Notes: generated by a model from the sequence alone, not told the origin. A stretch of 64,000 bases of DNA from Terriglobia bacterium (GCA_020073445.1 JAIQFE010000024.1:29963-93962); one strand, 5' to 3'. Numbered from the stretch's first letter, positions 29,198-39,825 are shown. A program made the numbers and translations.

Positions 29198-32100
29198 GTG
29201 GTTAGGTCGTGGTCCAACGGCACATTACTCCAAGCAGTTGAGTCCCTTGCCGCCCGATTTCCCGAAATTGTAATAATTGGCCCCCGCCATTTGGCAGGGG
29301 AAGGAATAGTACCGGGTCAGCAGGGATCCGCCGGCGTCCACCGGGTCACCTTAGTACAAGCTGCCAGCGAATTGGCCCGATCGACTATGGCCGATAGGGG
29401 TCTGGCTCCCTTGAGCGCGCTGGGCCGCGAAGCCGTAGCCGCCAGGATCGCGCAGAAGGCGCTCGCGCAGGGCGAACTGGCATATTTTCATCCCGTAGCC
29501 GCGCTCCCCGGGTTCGCCCGGGCCTTAGCCCGAACCATTGCGGAACTACGGTTGGCCAGAGTCTCGGCGGACCAACTGGCATCCGCTGGAACGCCCACCG
29601 GCGATCTGGCAACGCTGCTTGACCTGTACCAAGCGGAACTCGAAGAGCGCTCTCTGGTGGATCTTCCGGGCCTGCTGGCATTAGCAACGGAGGCCATTGC
29701 GACAGGCCAGCACTCCTGGATCGGTCTCCCGTTGGCAAGGCTCGATGCCCACCTGGAATCACGCGCGCACCAGGAGTTCTTCCAGAGTCTGGCGGCTCGG
29801 GCGCCCGAAGTCCTGGAGGCAGAAGTAGGGCCGGGCTCCAGTCCTGCGGCTACCAATTCCCTGGAACATCTGCGGCAGTTTCTGTTTTCACCAGCTCCCG
29901 AACGGTTAGCTGAAAATGACGGCCGATTCGAGTTCTTCTCCGCCCCCGGCGAAGGCCTGGAGGCGGTCGAGATCGCCCGGCGGATCATTCGCTTAGCGCG
30001 AAAAGGTATAGCGTTCGATCAAGTCGCGATCCTGCTGCGGAACCCGGATCGCTACCAGCCCATGATCGAGGACGCGCTTCGCCGCGCGCAGATTCCGGCG
30101 TGGTTCAGCCGGGGCACGGCTCGTCCCCATCCATCGGGCCGGGCGTTCCTGGCGTTGCTGTTGTGCGCCGGCGAACGGCTTTCGGCTTCCCGCTTCGCGG
30201 AATACCTGTCGCTCGGTCAGGTGCCGGAAATTCCGGGCGCCGCGAAGTGGGTCGCGCCCGAGGACGAACTCCTCGGCACCTTGGAAAATGAGGTAGCAGA
30301 GCCGCCTGCGGAAGCCGATCGGCCGACGCCTCGCCGCTGGGAACGGTTGCTGGTGGACGCCGCTGTGATCGGCGGCAAAGACCGCTGGGAACGCCGATTG
30401 AATGGCCTGGAAGCCGAGTTCCTCCTCCAAGACAAACCGCTTAACGAATTGCAGAACCTGAAGCACTTCGCTCTGCCCTTGATCGGGAAGCTGGACGCTT
30501 TGCCTGCCACCGCCATCTGGAGTGTCTGGCTGGAGCAACTGTCCGAACTGGCTCGCTTGTCGCTGCGCGATCCCGACCCGGTGCTGGCCGTGCTGGCGGA
30601 ACTGGCTCCCATGGGCGACGTCGGCCCCGTGGCTCTGGAAGAAGTCGCCGAGGTTTTGAGCGAACGTTTGCGCTTCCTGCGCCGGGAGCCTCCGGCACAC
30701 CGGTGGGGACGCGTATTCGTCGGATCCATCGAAGAAGCGCGCGGGCGCGAATTCTGCATAGTGTTCCTGCCGGGACTCGCGGAAGGTTTATTCCCGCAGA
30801 GGATGCTGGAGGATCCGCTTCTTCTCGACGAGTTGCGGGAAGCGGTCTCCGCGCATCTGCCGCTGCGAAAGCAACGCGTGAGTGACGAGAGAATGCTCTT
30901 GCACCTCGCCGTCGCCGCCGCGCGCGACCGGCTGATCGTTTCGTATCCGCGCATGGAGGTCGCCGAAGCGCGTCCGCGCGTGCCCAGCTTTTACGCATTA
31001 GAGCTGCCTCGCGCAGTCGAGGGATCGCTCCCGGAACTGAAGGCGTTCGAGGACCGTGCCAGAGACGCCGCCCCCGCCCGGCTGAACTGGCCCGCTCCGA
31101 AAGAACCTTCCGATGCCATCGATGACGCCGAGTACGATCTAGTGGCTATCGCCGGTGCCCGCAACCAGGAGCAACCTGGAGGCGCTCATTATCTGGTGGA
31201 AGCGAATCCGCACGTGGCGCGATCGCTGCGCGCGCGTTGGTCGCGATGGAATCATAAGTGGCGTCCGGCCGATGGCCTGGTCACGGACGATGCAGCCGCA
31301 CTGACGGCTCTCCGGGAACACCAGCTTGGGGCCAGGGCGTGGTCGCCGTCCGCGCTCGAGAATTTCGCGATGTGCCCGTATAAATTTGCGCTGCATGGCA
31401 TCTACGGGCTCCGGCCGCGTGAAGAAAGCGCTCCGCTTGAGCAGCTAGATCCACGTACTCGGGGAACACTTTTTCATAAGGTGCAGCAAGAGCTATTGGA
31501 GGAGTTGAATAGCACAGAACTGCTGCCAGTGAACGATGAACGGTTGCCAGAAGCAATAATTCGGGCAAACGCTGTACTCGATCGCGTCGCGGCAAGATAT
31601 CAGGAGCGATTGGCTCCGGCGATTACAAGGGTCTGGGATTCAGAGATCGAGGATCTGCGGACCGATTTGCGGGGGTGGCTCCAGCACGTTGCGCGTAATG
31701 ACAACGATTGGGTACCGACTGCACCATTCGAACGAGAATTCGGAAAGGACAAGCCCGTCACGCTGGCCGAGGGCGTGAATCTGACAGGCCGCATCGACCT
31801 GATTGAGAAGCACCTTTCGCGTGACGCCTTTCGCGTGACCGATCACAAGACCGGTAAGCGTCCCGACACGATCCCGCGCTGGGTCGGCGGCGGCCGAAGC
31901 TTGCAGCCTCTTCTGTATGGGCTCGCCGCGGAGCAGCTGCTGGGATCGCCCGTCGAAGCGGGCCGACTTTTGTACGCTACCCAGCGCGGCGGCTACACGC
32001 CCGTCGAGATCAAGCTCGACGATCACGCCCGGCAATTCCTGCAAAAACTTCTTGGTGATATCGACGCGTCGATCGCCCGTGGCTTCCTGCCTCCCGCCCC

Positions 32101-32230
32101 CGCCATAGACGCCTGTAAGATCTGCGACTACCGAATCGTGTGCGGGCCCTACGAAGAACGTCGGCTCGGCAAGAAAGACCGCCACGATGTGCGCCTCGAT
32201 CCTCTGACCGAAATTCGGGGAATGGCATGA
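29198..32230 (+). CDS. AddB-like helicase/nuclease subunit with Fe-S nuclease domain
   Basis: 1010 residues from a GTG at 29198. The C-terminal RecB-type nuclease is clear: the first iron-sulfur cysteine C726 (MCPYKFAL), the D882-x-K884 active site (VTDHKTGKRPD), and the cluster cysteines C973, C976 and C982 (CKICDYRIVC). The middle has weak UvrD-like motifs (GREFCIVFLPGLAEGLFP). The N-terminus has no Walker A (GxxGxGK[ST]) that can be seen, unlike Bacillus AddB. It is followed by the AddA-like gene with a 4-base overlap. Together they should process double-strand breaks for recombination. Confidence 0.85.
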   Translation: MVRSWSNGTLLQAVESLAARFPEIVIIGPRHLAGEGIVPGQQGSAGVHRVTLVQAASELARSTMADRGLAPLSALGREAVAARIAQKALAQGELAYFHPVAALPGFARALARTIAELRLARVSADQLASAGTPTGDLATLLDLYQAELEERSLVDLPGLLALATEAIATGQHSWIGLPLARLDAHLESRAHQEFFQSLAARAPEVLEAEVGPGSSPAATNSLEHLRQFLFSPAPERLAENDGRFEFFSAPGEGLEAVEIARRIIRLARKGIAFDQVAILLRNPDRYQPMIEDALRRAQIPAWFSRGTARPHPSGRAFLALLLCAGERLSASRFAEYLSLGQVPEIPGAAKWVAPEDELLGTLENEVAEPPAEADRPTPRRWERLLVDAAVIGGKDRWERRLNGLEAEFLLQDKPLNELQNLKHFALPLIGKLDALPATAIWSVWLEQLSELARLSLRDPDPVLAVLAELAPMGDVGPVALEEVAEVLSERLRFLRREPPAHRWGRVFVGSIEEARGREFCIVFLPGLAEGLFPQRMLEDPLLLDELREAVSAHLPLRKQRVSDERMLLHLAVAAARDRLIVSYPRMEVAEARPRVPSFYALELPRAVEGSLPELKAFEDRARDAAPARLNWPAPKEPSDAIDDAEYDLVAIAGARNQEQPGGAHYLVEANPHVARSLRARWSRWNHKWRPADGLVTDDAAALTALREHQLGARAWSPSALENFAMCPYKFALHGIYGLRPREESAPLEQLDPRTRGTLFHKVQQELLEELNSTELLPVNDERLPEAIIRANAVLDRVAARYQERLAPAITRVWDSEIEDLRTDLRGWLQHVARNDNDWVPTAPFEREFGKDKPVTLAEGVNLTGRIDLIEKHLSRDAFRVTDHKTGKRPDTIPRWVGGGRSLQPLLYGLAAEQLLGSPVEAGRLLYATQRGGYTPVEIKLDDHARQFLQKLLGDIDASIARGFLPPAPAIDACKICDYRIVCGPYEERRLGKKDRHDVRLDPLTEIRGMA

Positions 32231-35200
32231 GTACGTCCGCGCGCACCGTGTCCGACGCCGAGGCGCGGCGTAGGATTCGCGAATCCCTCGACGAAAGCCT
32301 GATCGTCGAGGCATCCGCCGGCACCGGCAAGACCACCGAACTGGTCCACCGGATCGTGGAAGTTCTCGCGTCCGGGCGTACGACCATCGACAGAATCGCC
32401 GCAGTGACCTTCACGCATAAGGCCGCGGGCGAGCTGAAACTTCGCCTGCGCGAAGAGCTCGACCGGAGGCGCCAGGAGGCCGCTGGCAACCGCACACTAG
32501 AGGACGCTCTGGAACATCTCGAGGAAGCTTCCATCGGGACGATTCATTCCTTCTGCGCCCAGCTTCTCCGCGAGCGGCCTGTGGAGGCGCGCGTCGATCC
32601 GGCTTTTCAGGAACTCAGCGAGCAGGAAAGCTCGCGTCTGTATCAACGGTCTTTTCGAGCATGGCTGGAAAGAAGGCTCTCCGAGCCCTCGCCTGGACTG
32701 CGCCGAGCTTTCGCACGCCTGGCCTGGCGCGATTCCTGGGACGATTCCCCTCCCCTCGAACAGTTGCAGTACGCCGGCAGAAAACTAGTGGAATGGCGCG
32801 ACTACCCCGGCCCCTGGCGTCGCGAACCTTTTTCCCGTGATGAGGAGATTGCGACCGTGCTCCGTCTCGCGCACGAGTTGGCGGAGCTGTCGTCGCGCCC
32901 ACGCCGGGTTACCGACAATCTCTACATCGGCCTCCAGCCCGTGCGCTTGATGGTGCAGGGCCTGATGGCGCACGACCCAGATTCGATCGAGGCAGCGGTA
33001 CTGAAGCTCGGGCGCGACCTGCGCCGCGACACCAAGAAAGGTTCGGGCGACTACGGCGGCGGCGTAAGCCGGGAAGACCTGCTCAACCGGCGTGATGAAC
33101 TCCTCCGCTGGATCGAGGATTTCCGGCGCCGGGCCGATGCCGACCTGGCGGCCGAGCTCCGCGAGGAGATGTCCGGCCTGGTGGACGAGTACAACGAGCG
33201 CAAGCGCCGACAAGGCAAACTGGACTTCGTGGATCTTCTGGTTTGCGCACGCGATCTTGTTAAGAATCAGCAGCCTGTAAGGGAATATCTCCAGAATCGC
33301 TTCAGCCACCTTTTCATCGACGAATTCCAGGATACCGACCCGCTCCAGGCTGAAATCCTGCTGCTGCTCGCCGCCGACGACCCCGCCGAATCGGACTGGC
33401 TCAAGATCCGTCCCGCCGCGGGCAAGTTGTTCGTCGTGGGCGATCCGAAGCAGTCGATTTACAAGTTCCGGAGGGCGGACATCCTGCTCTACCGGGATGT
33501 ACGCGACAAGATGGTCGAGCGCGGCTGCGGCCTGGTCGCGCTGCGGAAGAGCTTCCGGTCCGTTCCCAACCTGCAACATTTCGTTAATACCTCGTTTGAA
33601 ACAGAGATGGACGGCGATGGTCACGCCGAATGGATCCCCCTGGAGCGGTATCGGGAGGAAATCGGCGGCCGGCCCAGTCTGATCGCTCTGCCGGTGCCCC
33701 GCCCGTATAAGACGCGCCTGTCGAAAGACGCCGTGAACCGCTCGCTGCCCGACGCGATCGCTGCGTTCGTCGCCTGGCTGGTCCAGGACAGCGGATGGGG
33801 ATTCAAAGCTAGAGACATTGCGATCCTGTTCCGCCGCCGCACTCAAGGCGGCCAGGACCTTACTCGCGAGTACGCGAGGGCACTCGAAGCGCGCAACGTC
33901 GATCACCTGCTGGCAGGCTCGAAATCGTTCCACCATCGCGAAGAAGTCGAAACACTGCGGGCCGCCTTGACCGCGATTGAGTGGCCCGACGACGAGCTGA
34001 GTGTCTTCGCCGCTCTAAAGGGATCGCTATTCGCAATCCCCGATGAGATGCTGCTCGTGCACAAGCACCAGCGCGGCCGTCTTCATCCGTATCATCGCGA
34101 CGGCGCCGAGCAGCCCATCGCCGAAGCGCTAAACCTTCTTGCCGAACTGCACAAGACTCGCAACTATCAACCCTTCGCCGCGACGGTCCATGCCCTGCTC
34201 GAAGCCACCCGCGCGCACGCAGGTTTCCTGCTGCGCCCCGGCGGCAACCAGATTCTGGCGAACGTGGCTCGGGTCGCCGACCTTGCCCGAACCTACGAAA
34301 TGACCGGCGGCGTCTCGTTCCGCGGATTCGTCGAGGAGCTCGCCGCACAGGCTGAGAAGGAAGAAGCCTCCGAAGCTCCCGTGCTCGAAGAGGATTCCGA
34401 TGGAGTCCGCTTGATGACCGTGCACGGTGCGAAAGGCCTGGAGTTTCCAGTAGTGATCCTGGCGGATCTCACCGCGAATCTGTGCGCGCGCGAGCCCGAC
34501 CAATACGTCGACGGAGCCAAGCGGGTCAGCGCTACCCGGCTGCTGCGCTGCGCGCCTTGGGAACTGCTGGATCACGAGGCCGACGAAGCCGCTCGCGAGC
34601 GGGCGGAAGGCGTGCGCGTAGCCTACGTCGCGGCGACCCGAGCGCGCGACCTGTTGGTAGTCCCGGCGTGCGGCGATGAGCCGTTTCCGCAGGACAATTG
34701 GCTGAGTCCGCTGAACAAGGCTCTGTATCCGTCGCGCGAAGCTTGGCGGAAATCGCGCCCGGCGCCAGGCTGCCCCGAGTTCGGCGACTCGAGCGTCGTC
34801 TCGCGTCCCATGGATTACGATCGCGAACCGGAGTTTTCCGTTCGCCCAGGACTGATAACGGCCGCGCAGGGATCGCACGAGGTCGTCTGGTGGGATCCGT
34901 CCAAGCTGAAGCTGGGCGAGGAAAGCGACCATGGTCTGCGTCAGGAAGGACTATTGAAAGACGACGGAGGCGCGAGCTCCGCTGCGTATCATTCATGGCA
35001 GGAGCAACGCGCGCAAACGATTGACACCGCCTCGCGTCCCGAGTTCGCCGTGTTCCTCGCGAGCCAGGCTACCGATGCTCCACCCGATCCGGTTGTCGTC
35101 GAAACGATAACGACCGGCCTCCCCGTGGGACCGGCCTCCAGGCCCGTCGCTACCGGCAAACGTTTCGGCACCCTGGTCCACGCCGTGCTGCGCGACATCC

Positions 35201-35580
35201 CGCTCGACGCGAACCGCGCCACCATCCGCCAATGGGCGCAGCTCAACGCCCGCATCGTGGGTGCGCCTCCCGAAGAAGTCGAATCCGCTTGCTCCCGCGT
35301 CGAAGCCGCGCTAGCTCATCCGCTGCTCGATCGCGCACGCGCAGCCGACCGTAAGCATCGCGAATATCCGGTCATGTTATCCGTAAACGGCGGACGCCTC
35401 ATGGAAGGCATCATCGATCTTGCTTTCGTCGAGGACAACGCCTGGGTGATCGTCGACTTCAAGACCGACACCGATATAACGAGCCGCGGCGACCAATACC
35501 AGCGGCAGCTTCAGTGGTATGCGAGCGCTCTCAATCGCCTGACTGGCTTGCCAGCACGGGCGTATCTGCTCGGGGTGTAG
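32227..35580 (+). CDS. AddA-like UvrD/RecB helicase-nuclease
   Basis: 1117 residues from the ATG at 32227, which overlaps the AddB-like stop (ATGA). A longer frame upstream is inside the previous gene. Superfamily 1 helicase motifs include Walker A ASAGTGKT (29-36), AAVTFTHKAAGELKLR, LFIDEFQDTDPLQ, VVGDPKQSIYKFRRAD, MTVHGAKGLEFPVV and VAYVAATRARDLL. The C-terminal PD-(D/E)xK nuclease shows GIIDLAF (D1064) and VDFKTD (D1077, K1079). It is the motor of the AddAB-type complex. Its last 50 bases overlap the convergent RND pump gene. Confidence 0.9.
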   Translation: MSTSARTVSDAEARRRIRESLDESLIVEASAGTGKTTELVHRIVEVLASGRTTIDRIAAVTFTHKAAGELKLRLREELDRRRQEAAGNRTLEDALEHLEEASIGTIHSFCAQLLRERPVEARVDPAFQELSEQESSRLYQRSFRAWLERRLSEPSPGLRRAFARLAWRDSWDDSPPLEQLQYAGRKLVEWRDYPGPWRREPFSRDEEIATVLRLAHELAELSSRPRRVTDNLYIGLQPVRLMVQGLMAHDPDSIEAAVLKLGRDLRRDTKKGSGDYGGGVSREDLLNRRDELLRWIEDFRRRADADLAAELREEMSGLVDEYNERKRRQGKLDFVDLLVCARDLVKNQQPVREYLQNRFSHLFIDEFQDTDPLQAEILLLLAADDPAESDWLKIRPAAGKLFVVGDPKQSIYKFRRADILLYRDVRDKMVERGCGLVALRKSFRSVPNLQHFVNTSFETEMDGDGHAEWIPLERYREEIGGRPSLIALPVPRPYKTRLSKDAVNRSLPDAIAAFVAWLVQDSGWGFKARDIAILFRRRTQGGQDLTREYARALEARNVDHLLAGSKSFHHREEVETLRAALTAIEWPDDELSVFAALKGSLFAIPDEMLLVHKHQRGRLHPYHRDGAEQPIAEALNLLAELHKTRNYQPFAATVHALLEATRAHAGFLLRPGGNQILANVARVADLARTYEMTGGVSFRGFVEELAAQAEKEEASEAPVLEEDSDGVRLMTVHGAKGLEFPVVILADLTANLCAREPDQYVDGAKRVSATRLLRCAPWELLDHEADEAARERAEGVRVAYVAATRARDLLVVPACGDEPFPQDNWLSPLNKALYPSREAWRKSRPAPGCPEFGDSSVVSRPMDYDREPEFSVRPGLITAAQGSHEVVWWDPSKLKLGEESDHGLRQEGLLKDDGGASSAAYHSWQEQRAQTIDTASRPEFAVFLASQATDAPPDPVVVETITTGLPVGPASRPVATGKRFGTLVHAVLRDIPLDANRATIRQWAQLNARIVGAPPEEVESACSRVEAALAHPLLDRARAADRKHREYPVMLSVNGGRLMEGIIDLAFVEDNAWVIVDFKTDTDITSRGDQYQRQLQWYASALNRLTGLPARAYLLGV

Positions 35581-38500
35581 ACTTCCGCTCGACCAGCGTA
35601 TAAAGCGCGGGCAGCACCAGGAGCGTAAGCGCCGTCGCCGACACCAGGCCGCCGATGATCACCACCGCCAGCGGCTTCTGCACCTCCGATCCGATGCCGT
35701 GCGAGAGCGCCATTGGCAGAAGCCCCAGCATCGCGAGCAATGCCGTCATCAGCACCGTGCGAAAGCGTACCAGCGACCCTTCGATCGCGGCCTGACGCGC
35801 GTCGAGCCCTTCATCTCGCAGAGCGTTGAAGTAGCTGACGATGACTACGCCGTTCAGAACCGCCTGGCCGAACAAAGCGATGAACCCGATCGCGGCGGAA
35901 ACGCTCAACGGAATCCTGGTGATCAGCAGAGCCAAGATCCCGCCGACCAGAGCGAAAGGGATATTGGAAAGGATCAACAAAGCGCTCTTGACCGAGCCAA
36001 AGGCATTGAACAAGAGCAGGAAGATCAGGAATATGCTGATGGGGACGATGATTTTCAGCCGCCCCATGGCGCGTTGCTGATTCTCAAATTCGCCGCCCCA
36101 TTGCAGGTAGTAACCGGGCGGAAGCGTCACGTTCTGCTTCACGCGCTGCTGCATTTCCTCGACTGCGCTGCCCATATCGCGGCCGCGCAGGAACACGCCG
36201 ATCGCGTTCAGGCGCTTTCCGGATTCATGCGCGATGTTCATGCTTCCGGAACCGACGCTGAGCGTGGCCACGTCCTCCAGCGGCACGCGAAGTCCGCGGG
36301 GCGTCTCCACCAGGATCTTGCCGATGGTCGAAATATCGCGGCGCTGGTCTTCTTGCAGGCGGACCACCACGGGATACTTGCGCTCGCCCTCCCAGATCTG
36401 GGTAGCCTCCTTGCCGCCGACCGCCGTCTCGATCACGTTCTGCACATCGACCACGTTCAATCCATAGCGCGCGGCCCGCGCCCGGTCGATTTCGATCTGC
36501 AGCTGGGGCACGCTTCCTGCCCGGTCGATGAACGCGCGCGCCACCCCGCGTACGGACGTAACCTGATCCAGCACCTGCTGCGACGTCTTCTTGATCAGAT
36601 CCAGATCGTCGCCGAACACTTTAATCACGATCTGACCATCGATCTGCGAAATGCTTTCAAGAATGTTGTCGCGGATCGGCTGGGAAAAGCTTGGCTGGAA
36701 ACCCGGAACCTGGGACAGCGCGTCGTCGAACTTCTTGAGCAGCTCGTCTTTGCTGAGCGTGCTCTTCCATTCCTCCTGCGGATACGTGTCCACCAGGAAT
36801 TCAGCCATGTTGATCTGCTTGGGATCGGTGCCGTCCTCGGGACGGCCGGCCTTCGAGATCACGGACCGGACTTCCGGAAATCGCCTGAGAATAGACCGCA
36901 TCCGGGCGCATTCCTTCACCGCTTCGCTCACGGAAATTCCGGGAGGCAGCGTCAGGTTCACCCATATGGACCCTTCGTTGAGCTCGGGAAGGAATTCGCT
37001 TCCGAGTTGACTCGCGAGCAGCAGGCTTCCTGCCAGCGCCATAACCGCACCTGCCAAGACCAGAACCGGCCATCGAACCGCCCGAGTTAACAGCGGACGA
37101 TAGAGTTTTTTGCACAATCTGACCAGTCGATTCTCGCCGTGTGGCACGCCGCGGCGAAGCAGAAAATACGCCATGACGGGGACCAGCGTCAGCGAGAACA
37201 AGAGCGACCCGAGCAACGCCGACACGATGGTATACGCCATGGGCGCGAAAATGCGCCCCTCTTGCCGCTGCAAGGTGAAGATCGGGATGTGCGCAATGAT
37301 GATGATCAGCATCGAGAACATGGTCGGGCGCCCCACGTGCGCCGCAGCCTCGATAATCACGTCACGAACGTTCCCCCGGACTCTACCGATCGCCGAACTC
37401 GCATGCTGATGCTCGGATAGCTCGCGGAAGATGTTCTCCAGGACGATCACCGCCCCGTCCACGATAATGCCGAAGTCCATCGCGCCCAACGAAAGCAGAT
37501 TCGCGGGGAGTCCCCGCAAGCGCAGGCCCATGAAGGTTGCGAGCAGCGCCAGCGGGATGATCGACGCGACGATCGCCGCAGCCCGCAAGTTCCCTAGAAA
37601 AAGGTACAGCACGATCATCACCAGGACCGCGCCTTCCAGCAGATTCTTGAACACCGTATGAAGTGTCGTGTCGATCAGGAATGTACGGTCGTAGTACGGA
37701 ACGATCGACACGCCCTTGGGAAGGATGGAATCGTTCAGGTCTTTGACGCGCGCCTTTACCGCCTTCAGCACTTCCGACGGATTTTCGCCCTTGCGCATGA
37801 GGATGATTCCGGTGACGATTTCGTTGTCGTCGTTCATCCCCACCGTGCCCTGCCGCGGAACCGAGCTCACGTCCACGGTCGCGATATCGCGCACCAGCAA
37901 AGGCGTGCCGCCATGCTCGGCCAGGATAATATTGCCAATGTCGTCGGCCGAGCGCAGCAGACCGATGCCGCGGATCAGATACTGCTGGTCGCCCTGCTCC
38001 AGATAGCTGCCGCCGGCGTTCGCATTGCCCTGCCCCAGCGCCGTGAGCACCTGCTGCATCGGAATATTGTTGGCTTTGAGTTTCGCCAGATCCAGGCTGA
38101 CCTGATACTGCTTCAGGAATCCGCCCAGGCTGACCACGTCTGCCACGCCGGGCGCGAGCTTCAGGTAGCGCGTGATGGTCCAATCCTGGATCGAGCGCAG
38201 CTCCTTCAAATCCTGGCCAGGGCCATTCACGCGGTAACGAAACAACTCGCCGATGGGTGTGGATAACGGTGCGAGCTGCACCTCGGCTTTGTCCGGAAGA
38301 TCCACGCCGCGCAGGCGCTCGAGCACTAACTGGCGCGCTTGATAATCGTCGGCTCGGTCGTCGAAGGTCACGATCAGGAACGACAATCCGAACTGCGTGT
38401 GCGAGAACATGCGCACCGCGTTCGGCAGGCCGCTCAGTCCGATCTCGAGCGGCGTGGTGACCTGCTTCTCGACTTCTTCGGCCGCATATCCCGGATAGAG

Positions 38501-38653
38501 CGTGATCACCGTCACTTGAATGTCAGTGACATCGGGAAACGCTTCAATGGGCAGGTTCTCGAACGCCACGACGCCGCCCAACAGAAATAGACCGGTCAGC
38601 AGGAACACGAACAGGGGCTGATGCAGGGCGAAGGAGACTAAACGCTTGATCAT
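35531..38653 (-). CDS. Heavy-metal RND efflux pump, CzcA type (module 1)
   Basis: 1040 residues with the usual 12-helix RND plan and two large periplasmic loops. The helix-4 signature DFGIIVDGAVIVLEN (from D393) is the heavy-metal-efflux type; its D393, D399 and E406 correspond to the proton-relay residues of CzcA. The start (FENLPIEAFPDVTDIQVTVI, then TLYPGYAAEEVEKQVT) is typical of CzcA/CusA. It exports a divalent or monovalent metal with the adaptor and outer-membrane channel encoded just upstream. The metal cannot be decided from what is visible. It starts 8 bases after the adaptor stop. Confidence 0.92.
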   Translation of the reverse strand: MIKRLVSFALHQPLFVFLLTGLFLLGGVVAFENLPIEAFPDVTDIQVTVITLYPGYAAEEVEKQVTTPLEIGLSGLPNAVRMFSHTQFGLSFLIVTFDDRADDYQARQLVLERLRGVDLPDKAEVQLAPLSTPIGELFRYRVNGPGQDLKELRSIQDWTITRYLKLAPGVADVVSLGGFLKQYQVSLDLAKLKANNIPMQQVLTALGQGNANAGGSYLEQGDQQYLIRGIGLLRSADDIGNIILAEHGGTPLLVRDIATVDVSSVPRQGTVGMNDDNEIVTGIILMRKGENPSEVLKAVKARVKDLNDSILPKGVSIVPYYDRTFLIDTTLHTVFKNLLEGAVLVMIVLYLFLGNLRAAAIVASIIPLALLATFMGLRLRGLPANLLSLGAMDFGIIVDGAVIVLENIFRELSEHQHASSAIGRVRGNVRDVIIEAAAHVGRPTMFSMLIIIIAHIPIFTLQRQEGRIFAPMAYTIVSALLGSLLFSLTLVPVMAYFLLRRGVPHGENRLVRLCKKLYRPLLTRAVRWPVLVLAGAVMALAGSLLLASQLGSEFLPELNEGSIWVNLTLPPGISVSEAVKECARMRSILRRFPEVRSVISKAGRPEDGTDPKQINMAEFLVDTYPQEEWKSTLSKDELLKKFDDALSQVPGFQPSFSQPIRDNILESISQIDGQIVIKVFGDDLDLIKKTSQQVLDQVTSVRGVARAFIDRAGSVPQLQIEIDRARAARYGLNVVDVQNVIETAVGGKEATQIWEGERKYPVVVRLQEDQRRDISTIGKILVETPRGLRVPLEDVATLSVGSGSMNIAHESGKRLNAIGVFLRGRDMGSAVEEMQQRVKQNVTLPPGYYLQWGGEFENQQRAMGRLKIIVPISIFLIFLLLFNAFGSVKSALLILSNIPFALVGGILALLITRIPLSVSAAIGFIALFGQAVLNGVVIVSYFNALRDEGLDARQAAIEGSLVRFRTVLMTALLAMLGLLPMALSHGIGSEVQKPLAVVIIGGLVSATALTLLVLPALYTLVERKSTPRADTPVLASQSGD

Positions 38654-38661
38654 GGCGACAG

Positions 38662-39825
38662 CTAGTCCTGTCTCTGCTTGCGGCGATAATCCAGAAGCAT
38701 GGCCCCGTCGGTCACGATTCGGTCACCAACGCGGAGGCCGCTTGTCACCCTCAAGCGGCCCTCGGCGTCGGGCGCGGCGACGATCGGGCGCCGCTCGAAG
38801 CGCCGGTCGTTTATCGCCGCGAACACGTAGCTCTTGCCGTCCTCTGTAAACACCGCGCCCGCGGGAACCGATATCGCGGCGCCTCCCCCGCCCAATTCGA
38901 GCGAGGAGGTGATGAACATTTCCGGCTTGAGCAAAAGGTTGGAATTCGAGACCAGCAAGCGCACTTTCAGCGTCCGGCTGTCCGGATCGACTCTGTCACT
39001 GATACGCTCCACGCTGGCGGCAAAGCGGCGGTCAGGATAGGCCGCTGCCACTACTTGGACCTTCTGGCCCACGTGGACCAGGTGAATGTCGCGCTCGAAA
39101 ACGTCCACCAGCACCCAGACCGTGCTGAGGTCGGCGATGGTGAGCAACGCGGTGCTATCAGCCGGGACGAACTGGCCCGGCGTTAGATTACGTTCGATGA
39201 GCGTCCCGCCCATCGGGGAGCGCACCGGGACCAGGGAGCGCAGTCCTCCGTCCTTGACCGCTTCCTTCGGATCGATGCCCAGCACGCGTAGCGCTTCTTC
39301 GCCCCGAGCGACCTGCGTATTGGCCTTGGCCAGATCATTCTCCGCCTGCTGGTAGGAAATGCGGGAGGCGGCCTGGTGCTCGAACAAATCCTTGTTCATG
39401 TTGTACGTCTTCTGGGCCAGATCCAGGTCGCGCTGGCTTTGCAGGTAATCCGAGACCAGCGACGCGACCTCGCGGCTCTTGATCGAGAACAGCAGTTGGT
39501 CTTTCTGGATGGGATCGCCCACGCGAGCCTGGAAGTCGACTACCTGCCCGGGCAGCGGCGCCAGGATCCGAACCGTGCGGTCTTCATTGAATTGCACCTT
39601 GCCGGTGCCACCCAGATTGCTGCGTCCTGATTCGGCGCGAACTGTTTCCACCTTAATGTTCGCCAGCATGGCCGGATCCAATTCCACGTCGTTGGGAATT
39701 TCCTTCTTGGCAGCGGCGCTCGCGGCATCGGTGGTTGCCGCCGCGGCTTCGCTTAAGCCGCTCTTCTGGCATCCCGATAGCGCCAGTGAAAGCAGCCCGG
39801 CGAGCAGTATCAGCGTCAATCTCAT
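38662..39825 (-). CDS. RND periplasmic adaptor, CzcB type, lipoprotein (module 1)
   Basis: 387 residues. The lipoprotein signal is LLAGLLSLALSGC (C19). An Ala-rich linker leads into barrel-sandwich and alpha-hairpin regions (GQVVDFQARVGDPIQKDQLL, YLQSQRDLDLAQKTYNMNKD) and beta-barrel sequence (TVWVLVDVFERDIHLVHVGQ), ending with GLRVGDRIVTDGAMLLDYRR. There is no CzcB-style N-terminal His-rich metal site. It links the pump to the outer-membrane channel. It overlaps the czcC-like gene by 4 bases. Confidence 0.9.
   Translation of the reverse strand: MRLTLILLAGLLSLALSGCQKSGLSEAAAATTDAASAAAKKEIPNDVELDPAMLANIKVETVRAESGRSNLGGTGKVQFNEDRTVRILAPLPGQVVDFQARVGDPIQKDQLLFSIKSREVASLVSDYLQSQRDLDLAQKTYNMNKDLFEHQAASRISYQQAENDLAKANTQVARGEEALRVLGIDPKEAVKDGGLRSLVPVRSPMGGTLIERNLTPGQFVPADSTALLTIADLSTVWVLVDVFERDIHLVHVGQKVQVVAAAYPDRRFAASVERISDRVDPDSRTLKVRLLVSNSNLLLKPEMFITSSLELGGGGAAISVPAGAVFTEDGKSYVFAAINDRRFERRPIVAAPDAEGRLRVTSGLRVGDRIVTDGAMLLDYRRKQRQD

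Noticed and set aside
38657..38672. GACAG-CTAGTC-CTGTC between the czcB and czcA genes of module 1, the same arm and loop sizes as the dispersed repeat hairpins
   Set aside because: There is no second hairpin and no trace of the conserved spacer, the arms are one base pair shorter, and it contains the czcB stop; chance is likely.
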